A DNA stretch of 5,020 bases, taken from contig JAGWMH010000150.1 in NCBI GenBank assembly GCA_028871775.1, positions 1 through 5,020 on the forward strand, given 5' to 3'. The notes beneath the pieces were generated by a model that was not told the origin of the DNA, made no database searches, and worked only from the letters and a program-made list of their open reading frames with translations. This DNA comes from Betaproteobacteria bacterium. Lineage in GTDB: Bacteria > Pseudomonadota > Gammaproteobacteria > Burkholderiales > Gallionellaceae. Shown here piece by piece: positions 1-5,020 of this stretch (position 1 is its first letter; every line of letters starts with the position of its first letter). The translations under genes were made by a program, and so were the position numbers.

Positions 1-606
1 GAAGCCGATTATCGCGCCTTCTTCGGCATTCCTGCCGGGCATTACACCGACATCGCGCTGTCGGTGGCCAACCCGCAGGAGGTGCGCAACATCGCCGCCA
101 AGCTCGCCGCAGCGCTGCCCGATTCGCGGCCGATTTTGCGCGAGGAGGTGCTGCGCACCTACGAATCCATCTTCAACTGGCGCGAGGGCATCGTGCTGGT
201 GCTGCTCTCCGGCGCGATCCTCGCCTTCGCCATCTTCGCCTGGGATAAGGCATCCGGGTTGTCGGCCGAGGAGAAACGCGAAATCGGCATCCTGAAAGCG
301 ATCGGCTGGGAAACCGGCGACGTGATCAAGATGAAATTCTGGGAAGGCGCGCTGATTTCCCTGACGGCGTTTCTGCTCGGCTATGTCGCAGCCTATCTGC
401 ATGTATTCCGCTTTTCCTCCACGCTGTTCGAACCGGTATTGAAAGGCTGGGCGGTGCTGTACCCGCACTTTGAATTGACGCCGGTGGTGGATGGTTTTCA
501 GGTCGCAACGCTGTTTTTCTTCACGGTTTTTCCGTATACGGTAGCGACCATCGTGCCGATCTGGCGCGCCGCCATCATGGACCCCGACGCCGTGATGCGA
601 GGCTGA
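1..606 (+). CDS. FtsX/MacB-type ABC transporter permease, C-terminal part (5' end outside window)
   Basis: The frame is open from base 1 to the TGA at 604-606 (201 residues visible), so the gene starts upstream; the GTG at 64 is an internal codon. Residues 1-60 look like the end of an extracytoplasmic domain. Three membrane segments follow at about 63-82, 117-137 and 168-190, which fits helices 2-4 of a four-helix FtsX-type permease. Between the first two lies the typical cytoplasmic coupling segment (EKREIGILKAIGW), and the C-terminus has the usual P-x-W-R-A-A-x-x-D-P-x-x-x-M-R ending. This family (MacB, LolC/E, FtsX) mostly does mechanical work on lipoproteins, peptides or envelope enzymes rather than channelling ions. 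The partner ATPase begins one base after the stop, with a GAGG ribosome site at 599-602 inside this gene. The substrate cannot be read from the sequence; the downstream metal genes suggest a role linked to copper enzyme assembly (inference). Confidence 0.9.
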   Translation, partial: EADYRAFFGIPAGHYTDIALSVANPQEVRNIAAKLAAALPDSRPILREEVLRTYESIFNWREGIVLVLLSGAILAFAIFAWDKASGLSAEEKREIGILKAIGWETGDVIKMKFWEGALISLTAFLLGYVAAYLHVFRFSSTLFEPVLKGWAVLYPHFELTPVVDGFQVATLFFFTVFPYTVATIVPIWRAAIMDPDAVMRG

Positions 607-607
607 C

Positions 608-1285
608 ATGATTAATCTCACCAACATCCGCAAGGCCTACAACCAGGGGCGCGCCAACGAATTCTGGGCGCTCAACGGCATTGACCTGAAAATCGAAGCG
701 CAACGGGTGACAGCCTTGTGTGGCCCCAGCGGCTCGGGCAAGACCACTCTGCTGACCATCATCGGCTGCCTGGCGCGCCCCACCAGCGGACGTGTCCATC
801 TCAAGGAGCGCGATATATCGGGTTTGCCGGAGCGCTTCCTGACCGAAATTCGCCGCAGCACTTTCGGCTTCGTGTTCCAGCAGTTCAATCTGATCAAGGG
901 CCTTTCCGCACGCGACAACGTCATGCTGCCGGCCTACCCGCTCGGCGGCGATTGGCGCGCACTGCACGAGCGCGCCGAAGCCCTGCTGGATACATTCAGG
1001 CTTGGCCATCGCTGCCATGCCCGCGTCGAATGGTTGTCGGGCGGCGAGCAGCAGCGCGTCGCCATTGCCCGTGCGATGATCAACGACCCGCAGGTGGTGA
1101 TCGCCGACGAACCGACCGCCAACCTCGATACCGTGCTGTCGCGCGAATTCATGGCGATCCTGGAAAGCCTCAAGGAGCAGGGCAAGACTATCCTGCTGAC
1201 CAGCCACGACCCGCTGGTGGTCGAATCGGCGGTGGTCGATACGGTGGTCAACCTGCGCGACGGGCGCCTGGTGGGGGACGCCTGA
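608..1285 (+). CDS. ABC transporter ATP-binding protein, LolD/MacB-type
   Basis: This 225-residue protein is a complete ABC nucleotide-binding subunit that should power the permease encoded just upstream. All key motifs are present: Walker A GPSGSGKT at 39-46, Q-loop Gln near 91 (FVFQQFN), signature LSGGEQQ at 143-149, Walker B VVIADEP at 163-169 with catalytic Glu168, D-loop NLD at 172-174, and switch His200 in TSHD. Length and the LSGGEQQRVAIARA signature fit the LolD/MacB/FtsE group that pairs with FtsX-type permeases. The start at 608 is supported by GAGG at 599-602, five bases upstream, and by the one-base gap to the permease stop. It is cytoplasmic and membrane-associated through the permease. 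It is not a NosF-type ATPase by context, because the neighbouring permease is FtsX-like and not ABC-2-like. Nothing looks broken; the exported or extracted substrate is unknown. Confidence 0.95.
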   Translation: MINLTNIRKAYNQGRANEFWALNGIDLKIEAQRVTALCGPSGSGKTTLLTIIGCLARPTSGRVHLKERDISGLPERFLTEIRRSTFGFVFQQFNLIKGLSARDNVMLPAYPLGGDWRALHERAEALLDTFRLGHRCHARVEWLSGGEQQRVAIARAMINDPQVVIADEPTANLDTVLSREFMAILESLKEQGKTILLTSHDPLVVESAVVDTVVNLRDGRLVGDA

Positions 1286-1286
1286 G

Positions 1287-2375
1287 ATGCTGTTCCAGCC
1301 GGCGATCATCGCGCTGCTGCTGGCCTCCTCGGTCAGTGTGGCACTGCTTGCCAGCGTTGCACCATTCGCCTGGGAGCTGGTGCGCCAGTGGGATATCAGC
1401 AGCGGTTCCGAGCACCAGCTGCGCCTGGAGCGCCGCACCTACCTGATGTCCACGCTGCTCACTTTCGTCTTTGCCACCCAACTGGTGGCGCTGCTGCTGT
1501 TCGTTTTTAACGCCGACAAGATGGCGGTGATGTTCGTCGGCGCGATGTGCGCGGTGGGCACGCTTAACGCCAACGCCTTCGGCTTTCCGGCGCTGATCGC
1601 GCAAATCGTCGTGTTCTTTCTCGCCGCCGTCTGGCTGGTGATCAATCATGCCGATAACCGCGCCTACGATTACCCGCTGGTGCGCGTGAAATACCGCCTG
1701 CTGCTCGGCATCCTGCCCTTCGTCGCGCTCGCCTTCGCCCTGCAACTCGAGTATTTCCTCAACCTCAAGGCCGACGTCATCACCTCCTGCTGCGGCAGCC
1801 TGTTTTCCGGGGACGCCAAAACCCTCACCGGCGAGCTCTCGGCACTGCCGCCCCGGCAGGCGCTGGCACTGTTTTACGGCGCGCTTGCGCTGGCCGTCGC
1901 TTCTGCCGTCTTCCATGTGGTCTCGCATCGCCCGCACCCACAAGGGGTGCACTCACCGGATGCTGACCTGCTCAAGACGCACACGGCGGAAAGAGAGGGG
2001 CAGGTGGCAAGAACCGGCAGCGGCTACTTCGTCGCGGCATCCTCCGCCATCGCCTTTGTCGCCGCACTGATCGGCATGCTGTCATTTGTCTCGCTGTATG
2101 TTTACGAGCACCCGCATCATCACTGCCCGTTTTGCCTGCTCAAACCGGAGTATGATTACCAGGGCTACTGGCTGTATCTGCCGCTATTCGCCGCCACTGC
2201 CGCCGGATTGGGTGTCGGTGCCGTGCAGCCCTTCGCCCGCATTGCCAGCCTCACCGGTATCGTGCCGGAAATTGCGCACCGGCTGTCCTGGATTGCGGCA
2301 ATTGGCTACCTCGTGTTTGCTGCCGTGGCGACATTGATGATCGTGAACTCCAACCTGATCCTGCTGGAAGGCTGA
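1287..2375 (+). CDS. multi-pass membrane protein of unknown function with HPHHHCPFC motif
   Basis: I do not recognise this 362-residue protein. It is strongly hydrophobic, with probable membrane segments at about 5-28, 53-75, 79-92, 100-120, 137-157, 191-212, 247-273, 295-312 and 333-355. Two features stand out. One is a His/Cys cluster at residues 274-283 (EHPHHHCPFC) directly after a membrane segment, followed by a Tyr-rich stretch leading into the next helix. The other is a Cys pair at 168-169 in a loop. Both could bind a soft metal such as copper or form a redox pair. The CPFC could recall DsbB/VKOR-type redox membrane proteins, but length and layout do not obviously match. The gene starts one base after the ATPase stop, with a GGGGGA ribosome site at 1273-1278, and ends one base before the TlpA-like gene, so all are probably translated together. 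Pairing with a thiol-disulfide lipoprotein and a copper-type ATPase suggests metal or thiol handling at the inner membrane (inference). Hydropathy was judged by eye, so helix count may be off by one or two. Confidence 0.85.
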   Translation: MLFQPAIIALLLASSVSVALLASVAPFAWELVRQWDISSGSEHQLRLERRTYLMSTLLTFVFATQLVALLLFVFNADKMAVMFVGAMCAVGTLNANAFGFPALIAQIVVFFLAAVWLVINHADNRAYDYPLVRVKYRLLLGILPFVALAFALQLEYFLNLKADVITSCCGSLFSGDAKTLTGELSALPPRQALALFYGALALAVASAVFHVVSHRPHPQGVHSPDADLLKTHTAEREGQVARTGSGYFVAASSAIAFVAALIGMLSFVSLYVYEHPHHHCPFCLLKPEYDYQGYWLYLPLFAATAAGLGVGAVQPFARIASLTGIVPEIAHRLSWIAAIGYLVFAAVATLMIVNSNLILLEG

Positions 2376-2376
2376 G

Positions 2377-2865
2377 ATGTTGCGTTTCCTGATGCTCCTG
2401 CTGACCGCCCTGCTGTTCGTCGCCTGTGATGGCGGCGCGCCCAAGCTCAACACGGGCGCAGCGGCGCCCGGCTTTTCCGCCATCCGTCTCGACGGCAGCA
2501 CGGTGCACTTTCCCGAGGATTTCCGCGGCAAGCCGGTGATCATCCGCTTCTGGGCCGAATGGTGCCGCTACTGCGAAAGCGAAATGAAGGCCATCGAAAA
2601 AGTTTACCAACGCAGACGCGGCCAAGGGCTGCAGGTGCTGGCGGTGAATGCCGGGCAGGACAAGGAAACTGTCGCCGCCTTCATCAAGAAAATCGGTGTC
2701 AGCTACCCGGCGCTGCTCGACGAAACATCGGCCATCGCCCGGCTATACGATGTAGTCGGGTTGCCGACGACTTATTTCGTGGGCGCCGATGGCATCGTCA
2801 AGTCCAAGGTGGTGGGAGAGGCCGACGAGACGGTTTTCGACAAGCTCGCCGGCGAACTACTATAA
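2377..2865 (+). CDS. TlpA/ResA-like thioredoxin-fold lipoprotein
   Basis: This 162-residue protein is a membrane-anchored thiol-disulfide oxidoreductase of the TlpA/ResA/AhpC-TSA group. Residues 1-16 form a lipoprotein signal ending in a lipobox (FVA then Cys17). Asp18 at the +2 position is the classical Lol-avoidance signal, so the protein should stay on the periplasmic face of the inner membrane. The thioredoxin fold covers about 27-160, with active site WCRYC (Cys63 and Cys66) and cis-Pro130 in GLPTTYF. Family members reduce cytochrome c haem-binding cysteines or the Cu(A) ligands of oxidases and their chaperones. In this operon, keeping copper ligands reduced is the more likely job (inference). 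The start at 2377 has GGAAGG at 2366-2371, five bases upstream. The TAA stop shares its last base with the ATG of the next gene. Confidence 0.92.
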   Translation: MLRFLMLLLTALLFVACDGGAPKLNTGAAAPGFSAIRLDGSTVHFPEDFRGKPVIIRFWAEWCRYCESEMKAIEKVYQRRRGQGLQVLAVNAGQDKETVAAFIKKIGVSYPALLDETSAIARLYDVVGLPTTYFVGADGIVKSKVVGEADETVFDKLAGELL

Positions 2866-3062
2866 TGAAATTGAATTGCGCCTGCGACCTTTGCGGCCTG
2901 GATGTCGGCATTAAACCGTTTTATTTGGACATTGCCGGGAGGCGACTGCAATTTTGTTGCGATGGCTGCCTCGGCATCTATCAAATTCTGCACGAAACAG
3001 AATCACCCGTTACACCCGTTACACCCAATGACACACAACCTGCTAAAGGAGAAATACCATGA
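2865..3062 (+). CDS. stand-alone Cys-rich metal-binding domain like the N-terminus of CcoI/FixI copper ATPases
   Basis: This 65-residue protein begins at the ATG that overlaps the TlpA-like stop (TAATG). There is no clear Shine-Dalgarno site, so translation probably depends on coupling. It holds two Cys clusters: C5, C7 and C10 (CACDLCGL), then C31, C32 and C35 (FCCDGCLGIYQ). This spacing, with FCC-x-GC-x-x-x-Y, matches my memory of the 'putative metal-binding domain of cation transport ATPase' (Pfam ATPase-cat_bd, TRASH-like), which normally forms the N-terminal end of CcoI/FixI-type P-type ATPases. Here it stands alone, three genes upstream of the ATPase. The tail from about 45 on is a Pro/Thr-rich linker (PVTPVTP) that looks like an interdomain hinge with nothing after it. 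It is probably cytoplasmic and could pass Cu(I) to the ATPase (inference). The frame is open further upstream, but that part lies inside the TlpA-like gene and is a shadow. Confidence 0.8.
   Translation: MKLNCACDLCGLDVGIKPFYLDIAGRRLQFCCDGCLGIYQILHETESPVTPVTPNDTQPAKGEIP
3004..3026 (+). repeat. 9-base tandem repeat (CACCCGTTA, about 2.5 copies)
   Basis: Two exact copies of CACCCGTTA at 3004-3012 and 3013-3021 are followed by CACCC at 3022-3026. The unit is three codons long and encodes the SPV-TPV-TPN part of the small metal-binding protein's tail. A gain or loss of copies would keep frame and only change linker length. Confidence 0.85.
3045..3051 (+). promoter_or_regulatory. strong ribosome binding site for the 116-residue gene
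   Basis: AAAGGAG lies seven bases before the ATG at 3059, inside the end of the preceding gene. It fixes that start. Unlike the coupled, weak starts of the genes at 2865 and 4095, this one can recruit ribosomes on its own, so the product may be made in larger amounts. Confidence 0.85.
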
Positions 3063-3409
3063 ATGGAATGATGGAAGAAGCCGCGAAGAACATGCCGCAC
3101 ATGATGGGTTCCGCGAACCCCGTCGCCAAAGGCGCAATGATGGCCGCCACCGGTTACGTCGCCGGGCGCAGTCTGCTGGGCGGCGCGCTGCTGCGCAACC
3201 CGTGGGTGATGCTGGCTGCCGGTATTGCAGTCGGCTATTACCTGCATAAGCACCAGGACCAGATCGTTCTGTCGCTGTCCAAGGCCAGCGGAATGGGCAA
3301 GGACTTCCTGCTGCAACAGAAGGAAAATCTCGCCGACCTGGTCGAGGAAGCCAAGGAAAAGGAAGGGCAGCAGTCTAACGCCGCCAAACCGGAACAGCCC
3401 GCCGCTTAA
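3059..3409 (+). CDS. small Met-rich, Gly-rich single-pass membrane protein next to P-type ATPase
   Basis: I cannot name a family for this 116-residue protein with certainty. The N-terminus is rich in Met with one His (MNGMMEEAAKNMPHMMG; Met1, 4, 5, 12, 15, 16 and His14), a composition typical of Cu(I)-binding segments. Residues 26-62 are Gly/Ala-rich and hydrophobic, with small residues spaced like a glycine zipper (GYVAGRSLLGGALL, then AAGIAVGYYL), giving one membrane helix or a hairpin. HKH at 63-65 follows at the membrane edge. Residues 66-106 form a charged, probably amphipathic helix, and the end is a Pro/Ala/Gln tail. By analogy, PacL-type proteins of mycobacteria are small glycine-zipper membrane proteins that partner P-type metal ATPases; this could play the same part, though I see no clear sequence kinship. 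Its ATG overlaps the previous stop (ATGA), and it has its own strong ribosome site. Confidence 0.85.
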   Translation: MNGMMEEAAKNMPHMMGSANPVAKGAMMAATGYVAGRSLLGGALLRNPWVMLAAGIAVGYYLHKHQDQIVLSLSKASGMGKDFLLQQKENLADLVEEAKEKEGQQSNAAKPEQPAA

Positions 3410-3415
3410 AAGAAC

Positions 3416-3438
3416 AGCCCGGTTCCTCGAAACCGGCT
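3416..3438 (+). promoter_or_regulatory. intercistronic hairpin
   Basis: CCGGTT (3419-3424) and AACCGG (3431-3436) are perfect inverted repeats around a six-base loop. A-G at 3416-3417 can extend the stem against C-T at 3437-3438 if C3418 bulges out. It sits in the only real gap of the window (3410-3453), between a stop codon and the next ribosome site. No T-run follows, so it is not a standard terminator; it may mark RNA processing or protect the upstream message. Confidence 0.45.
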
Positions 3439-3442
3439 ATAC

Positions 3443-3448
3443 AAGGAG
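3443..3448 (+). promoter_or_regulatory. strong ribosome binding site for the 214-residue gene
   Basis: AAGGAG lies five bases before the ATG at 3454 and decides that start. The stretch from the site to the start (GGAGATACCATGAG) is nearly the same as at the preceding gene (GGAGAAATACCATGAA), which suggests similarly strong, independent initiation for both. Confidence 0.85.
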
Positions 3449-3453
3449 ATACC

Positions 3454-4098
3454 ATGAGTGACGCATTCTCTCTGGAAACGCTCGCCCGGCAAATCATCGT
3501 GCGCTATCGCGGCACGGGGCATACGCGCTTCGCCCTTCCCGCAGCGCTGTGCGACGAGTTTTTCGCTGCGGTGATCGAGAATAATCTGCGCAATCTCCCC
3601 GGGGTATATCGGGCCACCCTCTACCGCAGCCAGGGCAAGCTGTCGGTGTACTACGACCCGCACGCATGCGGGCTGCATGACGTGGCGCGCTGCCTGTACG
3701 GGGCACTTGCCACCCCGGCGGCACAAAAACAGCGCGCAGCCGCCATCGCGTCCATGACGCAGCGGCTGCATGTCGCGCAGCCGCTGCAGTGGCTCAAGGA
3801 CAAGACCGGGAGCCTGAAGGCGAAAACCGTGGATTGGAAGACCAAGGCCAAATTGCTGACCCAGTTCGCCTCGGGGCAATCCAAGGGCAAGTCAATGCTG
3901 CAAGGCATGCTGTCGGAAAAATCGGTTATCAACTTCACCAACGATGTCGTTGTCTTTTACCTGGTCAAAACGCACTGGGAGTTGATTAACCAGAAATGGC
4001 TGAAGCAGCCCCTGAAATATCGTAATGCCTGGCTGACGACCTTCTATCTGGTGTTTCTGCTGGTGCGCTATCGCAAACAATCCGCGAAGAAACCATGA
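3454..4098 (+). CDS. HMA-like (CxxC-less) domain protein with C-terminal membrane segments
   Basis: This 214-residue protein starts with a ferredoxin-like heavy-metal-associated fold at about 14-85. Its pattern is basic strand, helix, LPGV turn (48-51), a strand rich in Arg/Tyr, then a strand ending in YYDP (66-69). This resembles the HMA_2-type domain rather than classical HMA, because the metal-binding CxxC loop is absent; Cys33, 72 and 80 do not form that motif. Residues 86-155 are basic and helical with many Lys. The end has hydrophobic stretches at about 161-172 and 192-205, then a basic tail (RYRKQSAKKP), so it is probably membrane-attached with the basic tail in the cytoplasm. The same CxxC-less domain recurs at the N-terminus of the next gene's ATPase, so this may be a docking or regulatory subunit (inference). 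The stop overlaps the ATPase start as ATGA. Exact function is unknown. Confidence 0.85.
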   Translation: MSDAFSLETLARQIIVRYRGTGHTRFALPAALCDEFFAAVIENNLRNLPGVYRATLYRSQGKLSVYYDPHACGLHDVARCLYGALATPAAQKQRAAAIASMTQRLHVAQPLQWLKDKTGSLKAKTVDWKTKAKLLTQFASGQSKGKSMLQGMLSEKSVINFTNDVVVFYLVKTHWELINQKWLKQPLKYRNAWLTTFYLVFLLVRYRKQSAKKP

Positions 4099-5020
4099 CG
4101 CACACACTGGCAGCTCCTGCCCGTTTTGCTGTCGCGCATCGTCTGGTCCGGCGCCTGCGCATCGTCTCGCCGTTGCTGGCCAAGGACCCTGAGCGCTGCT
4201 ACATCCTGGAAATCCTGCTCAGGAAACGCCCCGAGATCAAGGAAGTGCGCAGCGTGCCGGCCATCGGTTCGGTGACGCTGCACTACGATTCCGCGCGCCT
4301 GCCGGAAGCCAAGCTGCTCGCGGCGCTCGATGCCCTGATCGGCAACATCTCCGCCAAGCCGCCCACGCCAGCGCCCGCTGCCGCACCCGCCGGCCCGGTG
4401 CAGGAATGCGCCGTTGCGGTGGAAGGCATGACCTGCGCCTCATGCGCGTTGCTGATCGAGATGAGTCTCAAACGCGATCCGCGGGTGAAAAGCGCCAGTG
4501 TCAATTATGCCGCCGGCAGTGCCAGCGTGACGGGTGCGCTCGGGCGCGATGAGGTTTCCGTGCTGGTCGCCAGGCTCGGCTATACGCCGCGACCGATGGA
4601 TACGCTGGCGCAGCGGCGGCTGCTGGTGGAACGGGAAAAGGAGCAATTGGCGCTGGCCAAATACCGCCTCCAGCTTGCCGCCGCGCTCGCGGTGCCGGTG
4701 GCGCTGCTCGGCATGGTGATGCATCGCTCCCCCGCGTTGCGCTTCGCAGAATTCGTGCTTACCACTGCCGTCATGTTCGGCCCCGGTGCGGAAATCTTCA
4801 AGAAAGCACAAATGCTGGCGCAGCAACGCGCCGCCAACATGGATACCCTGATTGCGCTGGGCGCCGGCTCGGCCTATCTGTACAGCCTGCCCGGACTGGT
4901 GCGGCACCAGCACCATGTGTATTTCGAGGCTGCCGCCAGCATCCTCGCCTTCGTCCTGCTCGGGCGCTATTGGGAGGAGAAAGCGAAGGGCCGCGCCAGC
5001 GATGCGATACGCAAGCTGAT
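4095..5020 (+). CDS. P1B-type heavy-metal (probably copper) translocating ATPase, N-terminal part (3' end outside window)
   Basis: The frame runs from the ATG at 4095 to the window end without a stop (308 full codons). Residues about 15-85 form an HMA_2-like domain without CxxC (RLRIVSP to VTLHYD). An Ala/Pro linker (about 88-102) leads to a classical HMA domain at about 104-168 with GMTCASC (Cys114 and Cys117). Membrane helices follow at about 193-212, 218-238, 250-270 and 276-296. The conserved stretches ANMDTLIALG (247-256) and YFEAAASILAFVLLGRYWEE are typical of CopA/CcoI-type ATPases, which export Cu(I) from the cytoplasm. The actuator domain, the CPC motif in the membrane, and the DKTG phosphorylation site lie beyond the window, so metal specificity is inferred from the N-terminus. 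The start is coupled to the preceding gene by ATGA, with only a weak GAAGAAA upstream. The short HMA order, with the Cys-rich CcoI-type domain encoded separately upstream, is unusual. Confidence 0.92.
   Translation, partial: MTHTLAAPARFAVAHRLVRRLRIVSPLLAKDPERCYILEILLRKRPEIKEVRSVPAIGSVTLHYDSARLPEAKLLAALDALIGNISAKPPTPAPAAAPAGPVQECAVAVEGMTCASCALLIEMSLKRDPRVKSASVNYAAGSASVTGALGRDEVSVLVARLGYTPRPMDTLAQRRLLVEREKEQLALAKYRLQLAAALAVPVALLGMVMHRSPALRFAEFVLTTAVMFGPGAEIFKKAQMLAQQRAANMDTLIALGAGSAYLYSLPGLVRHQHHVYFEAAASILAFVLLGRYWEEKAKGRASDAIRKL

Noticed and set aside
1..1285. NosY/NosF-type ABC pair of nitrous oxide reductase maturation
   Set aside because: NosY is an ABC-2-type permease, whereas the visible permease has the FtsX/MacB coupling segment and C-terminal pattern.
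575..1438. Long minus-strand open frame (287 codons) opposite the ABC ATPase
   Set aside because: The plus strand carries a full set of ABC motifs over the same bases; the minus product has no recognisable domain and is explained by GC-rich codon bias.
718..1446. Second plus-strand frame overlapping the ABC ATPase and the membrane protein
   Set aside because: Arg/Pro/Ala-rich without domains and crossing a confirmed gene junction; a frame-shifted shadow.
1248..1952. Minus-strand open frame of 234 codons opposite the 362-residue membrane protein
   Set aside because: Its product is a low-complexity Gln/Gly/His/Arg-rich chain, typical of an antisense shadow; the plus-strand frame has coherent membrane helices and tight spacing to its neighbours.
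1287..2375. Assignment of the 362-residue protein to DsbB/VKOR because of CPFC
   Set aside because: DsbB and VKOR proteins are shorter, with about four to five helices and a different Cys layout; one CxxC beside a helix is not enough for that call.
2559..2864. N-terminal extension of the small Cys-rich protein in the same frame
   Set aside because: This part lies inside the thioredoxin-fold gene in another frame, has Arg-rich shadow composition, and the recognisable domain begins only at the ATG at 2865.
3416..3438. Rho-independent terminator
   Set aside because: The stem is short, no T-run follows, and a strong ribosome site starts five bases later, so transcription very likely continues.
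4440..4916. Minus-strand open frame of 158 codons opposite the P-type ATPase
   Set aside because: The plus strand here encodes conserved P-type ATPase motifs without interruption; the minus frame is a shadow.

Overview
The window is a densely packed, GC-rich bacterial stretch with every gene on the + strand. Eight genes can be supported; the first and last are cut by the window edges. Junctions are overlaps (TAATG, ATGA) or gaps of one base, and the largest gap is 44 bases. I see no terminator or promoter, so this is probably the middle of one long operon. GC-rich codon use, a lipoprotein TlpA-type thioredoxin and the P1B ATPase suggest a proteobacterium, perhaps a respiratory Betaproteobacterium. 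That placement is inference from style, not from a marker gene.

Left part (1-2865). An FtsX/MacB-type ABC permease (3' part only) is followed by its LolD/MacB-type ATPase. Next comes a 362-residue multi-helix membrane protein that I do not recognise; it carries a His/Cys cluster (EHPHHHCPFC) beside a membrane segment. The block ends with a TlpA-like thiol-disulfide lipoprotein that should stay in the inner membrane, because Asp follows the lipidated Cys.

Right part (2865-5020). This half carries metal-binding modules and a transporter: (i) a 65-residue protein that looks like the Cys-rich N-terminal domain of CcoI/FixI-type copper ATPases, here on its own; (ii) a 116-residue Met-rich, Gly-rich single-pass membrane protein; (iii) a 214-residue protein starting with an HMA-like fold that lacks CxxC; (iv) the N-terminal 308 residues of a P1B-type heavy-metal (probably copper) ATPase, with a CxxC-less HMA-like domain followed by a classical GMTCASC HMA domain.

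Working model (inference): the operon handles copper at the inner membrane, possibly for maturation of a cuproenzyme such as a cbb3-type oxidase or nitrous oxide reductase. The P-type ATPase would move Cu(I) out of the cytoplasm, the small proteins would act as separate delivery or docking modules, the TlpA-like protein would keep periplasmic thiols or copper ligands reduced, and the ABC transporter with the His/Cys membrane protein would serve a linked envelope function. The most unusual features are the metal-binding modules split into separate small genes beside the ATPase, and the unrecognised HHHCPFC membrane protein.
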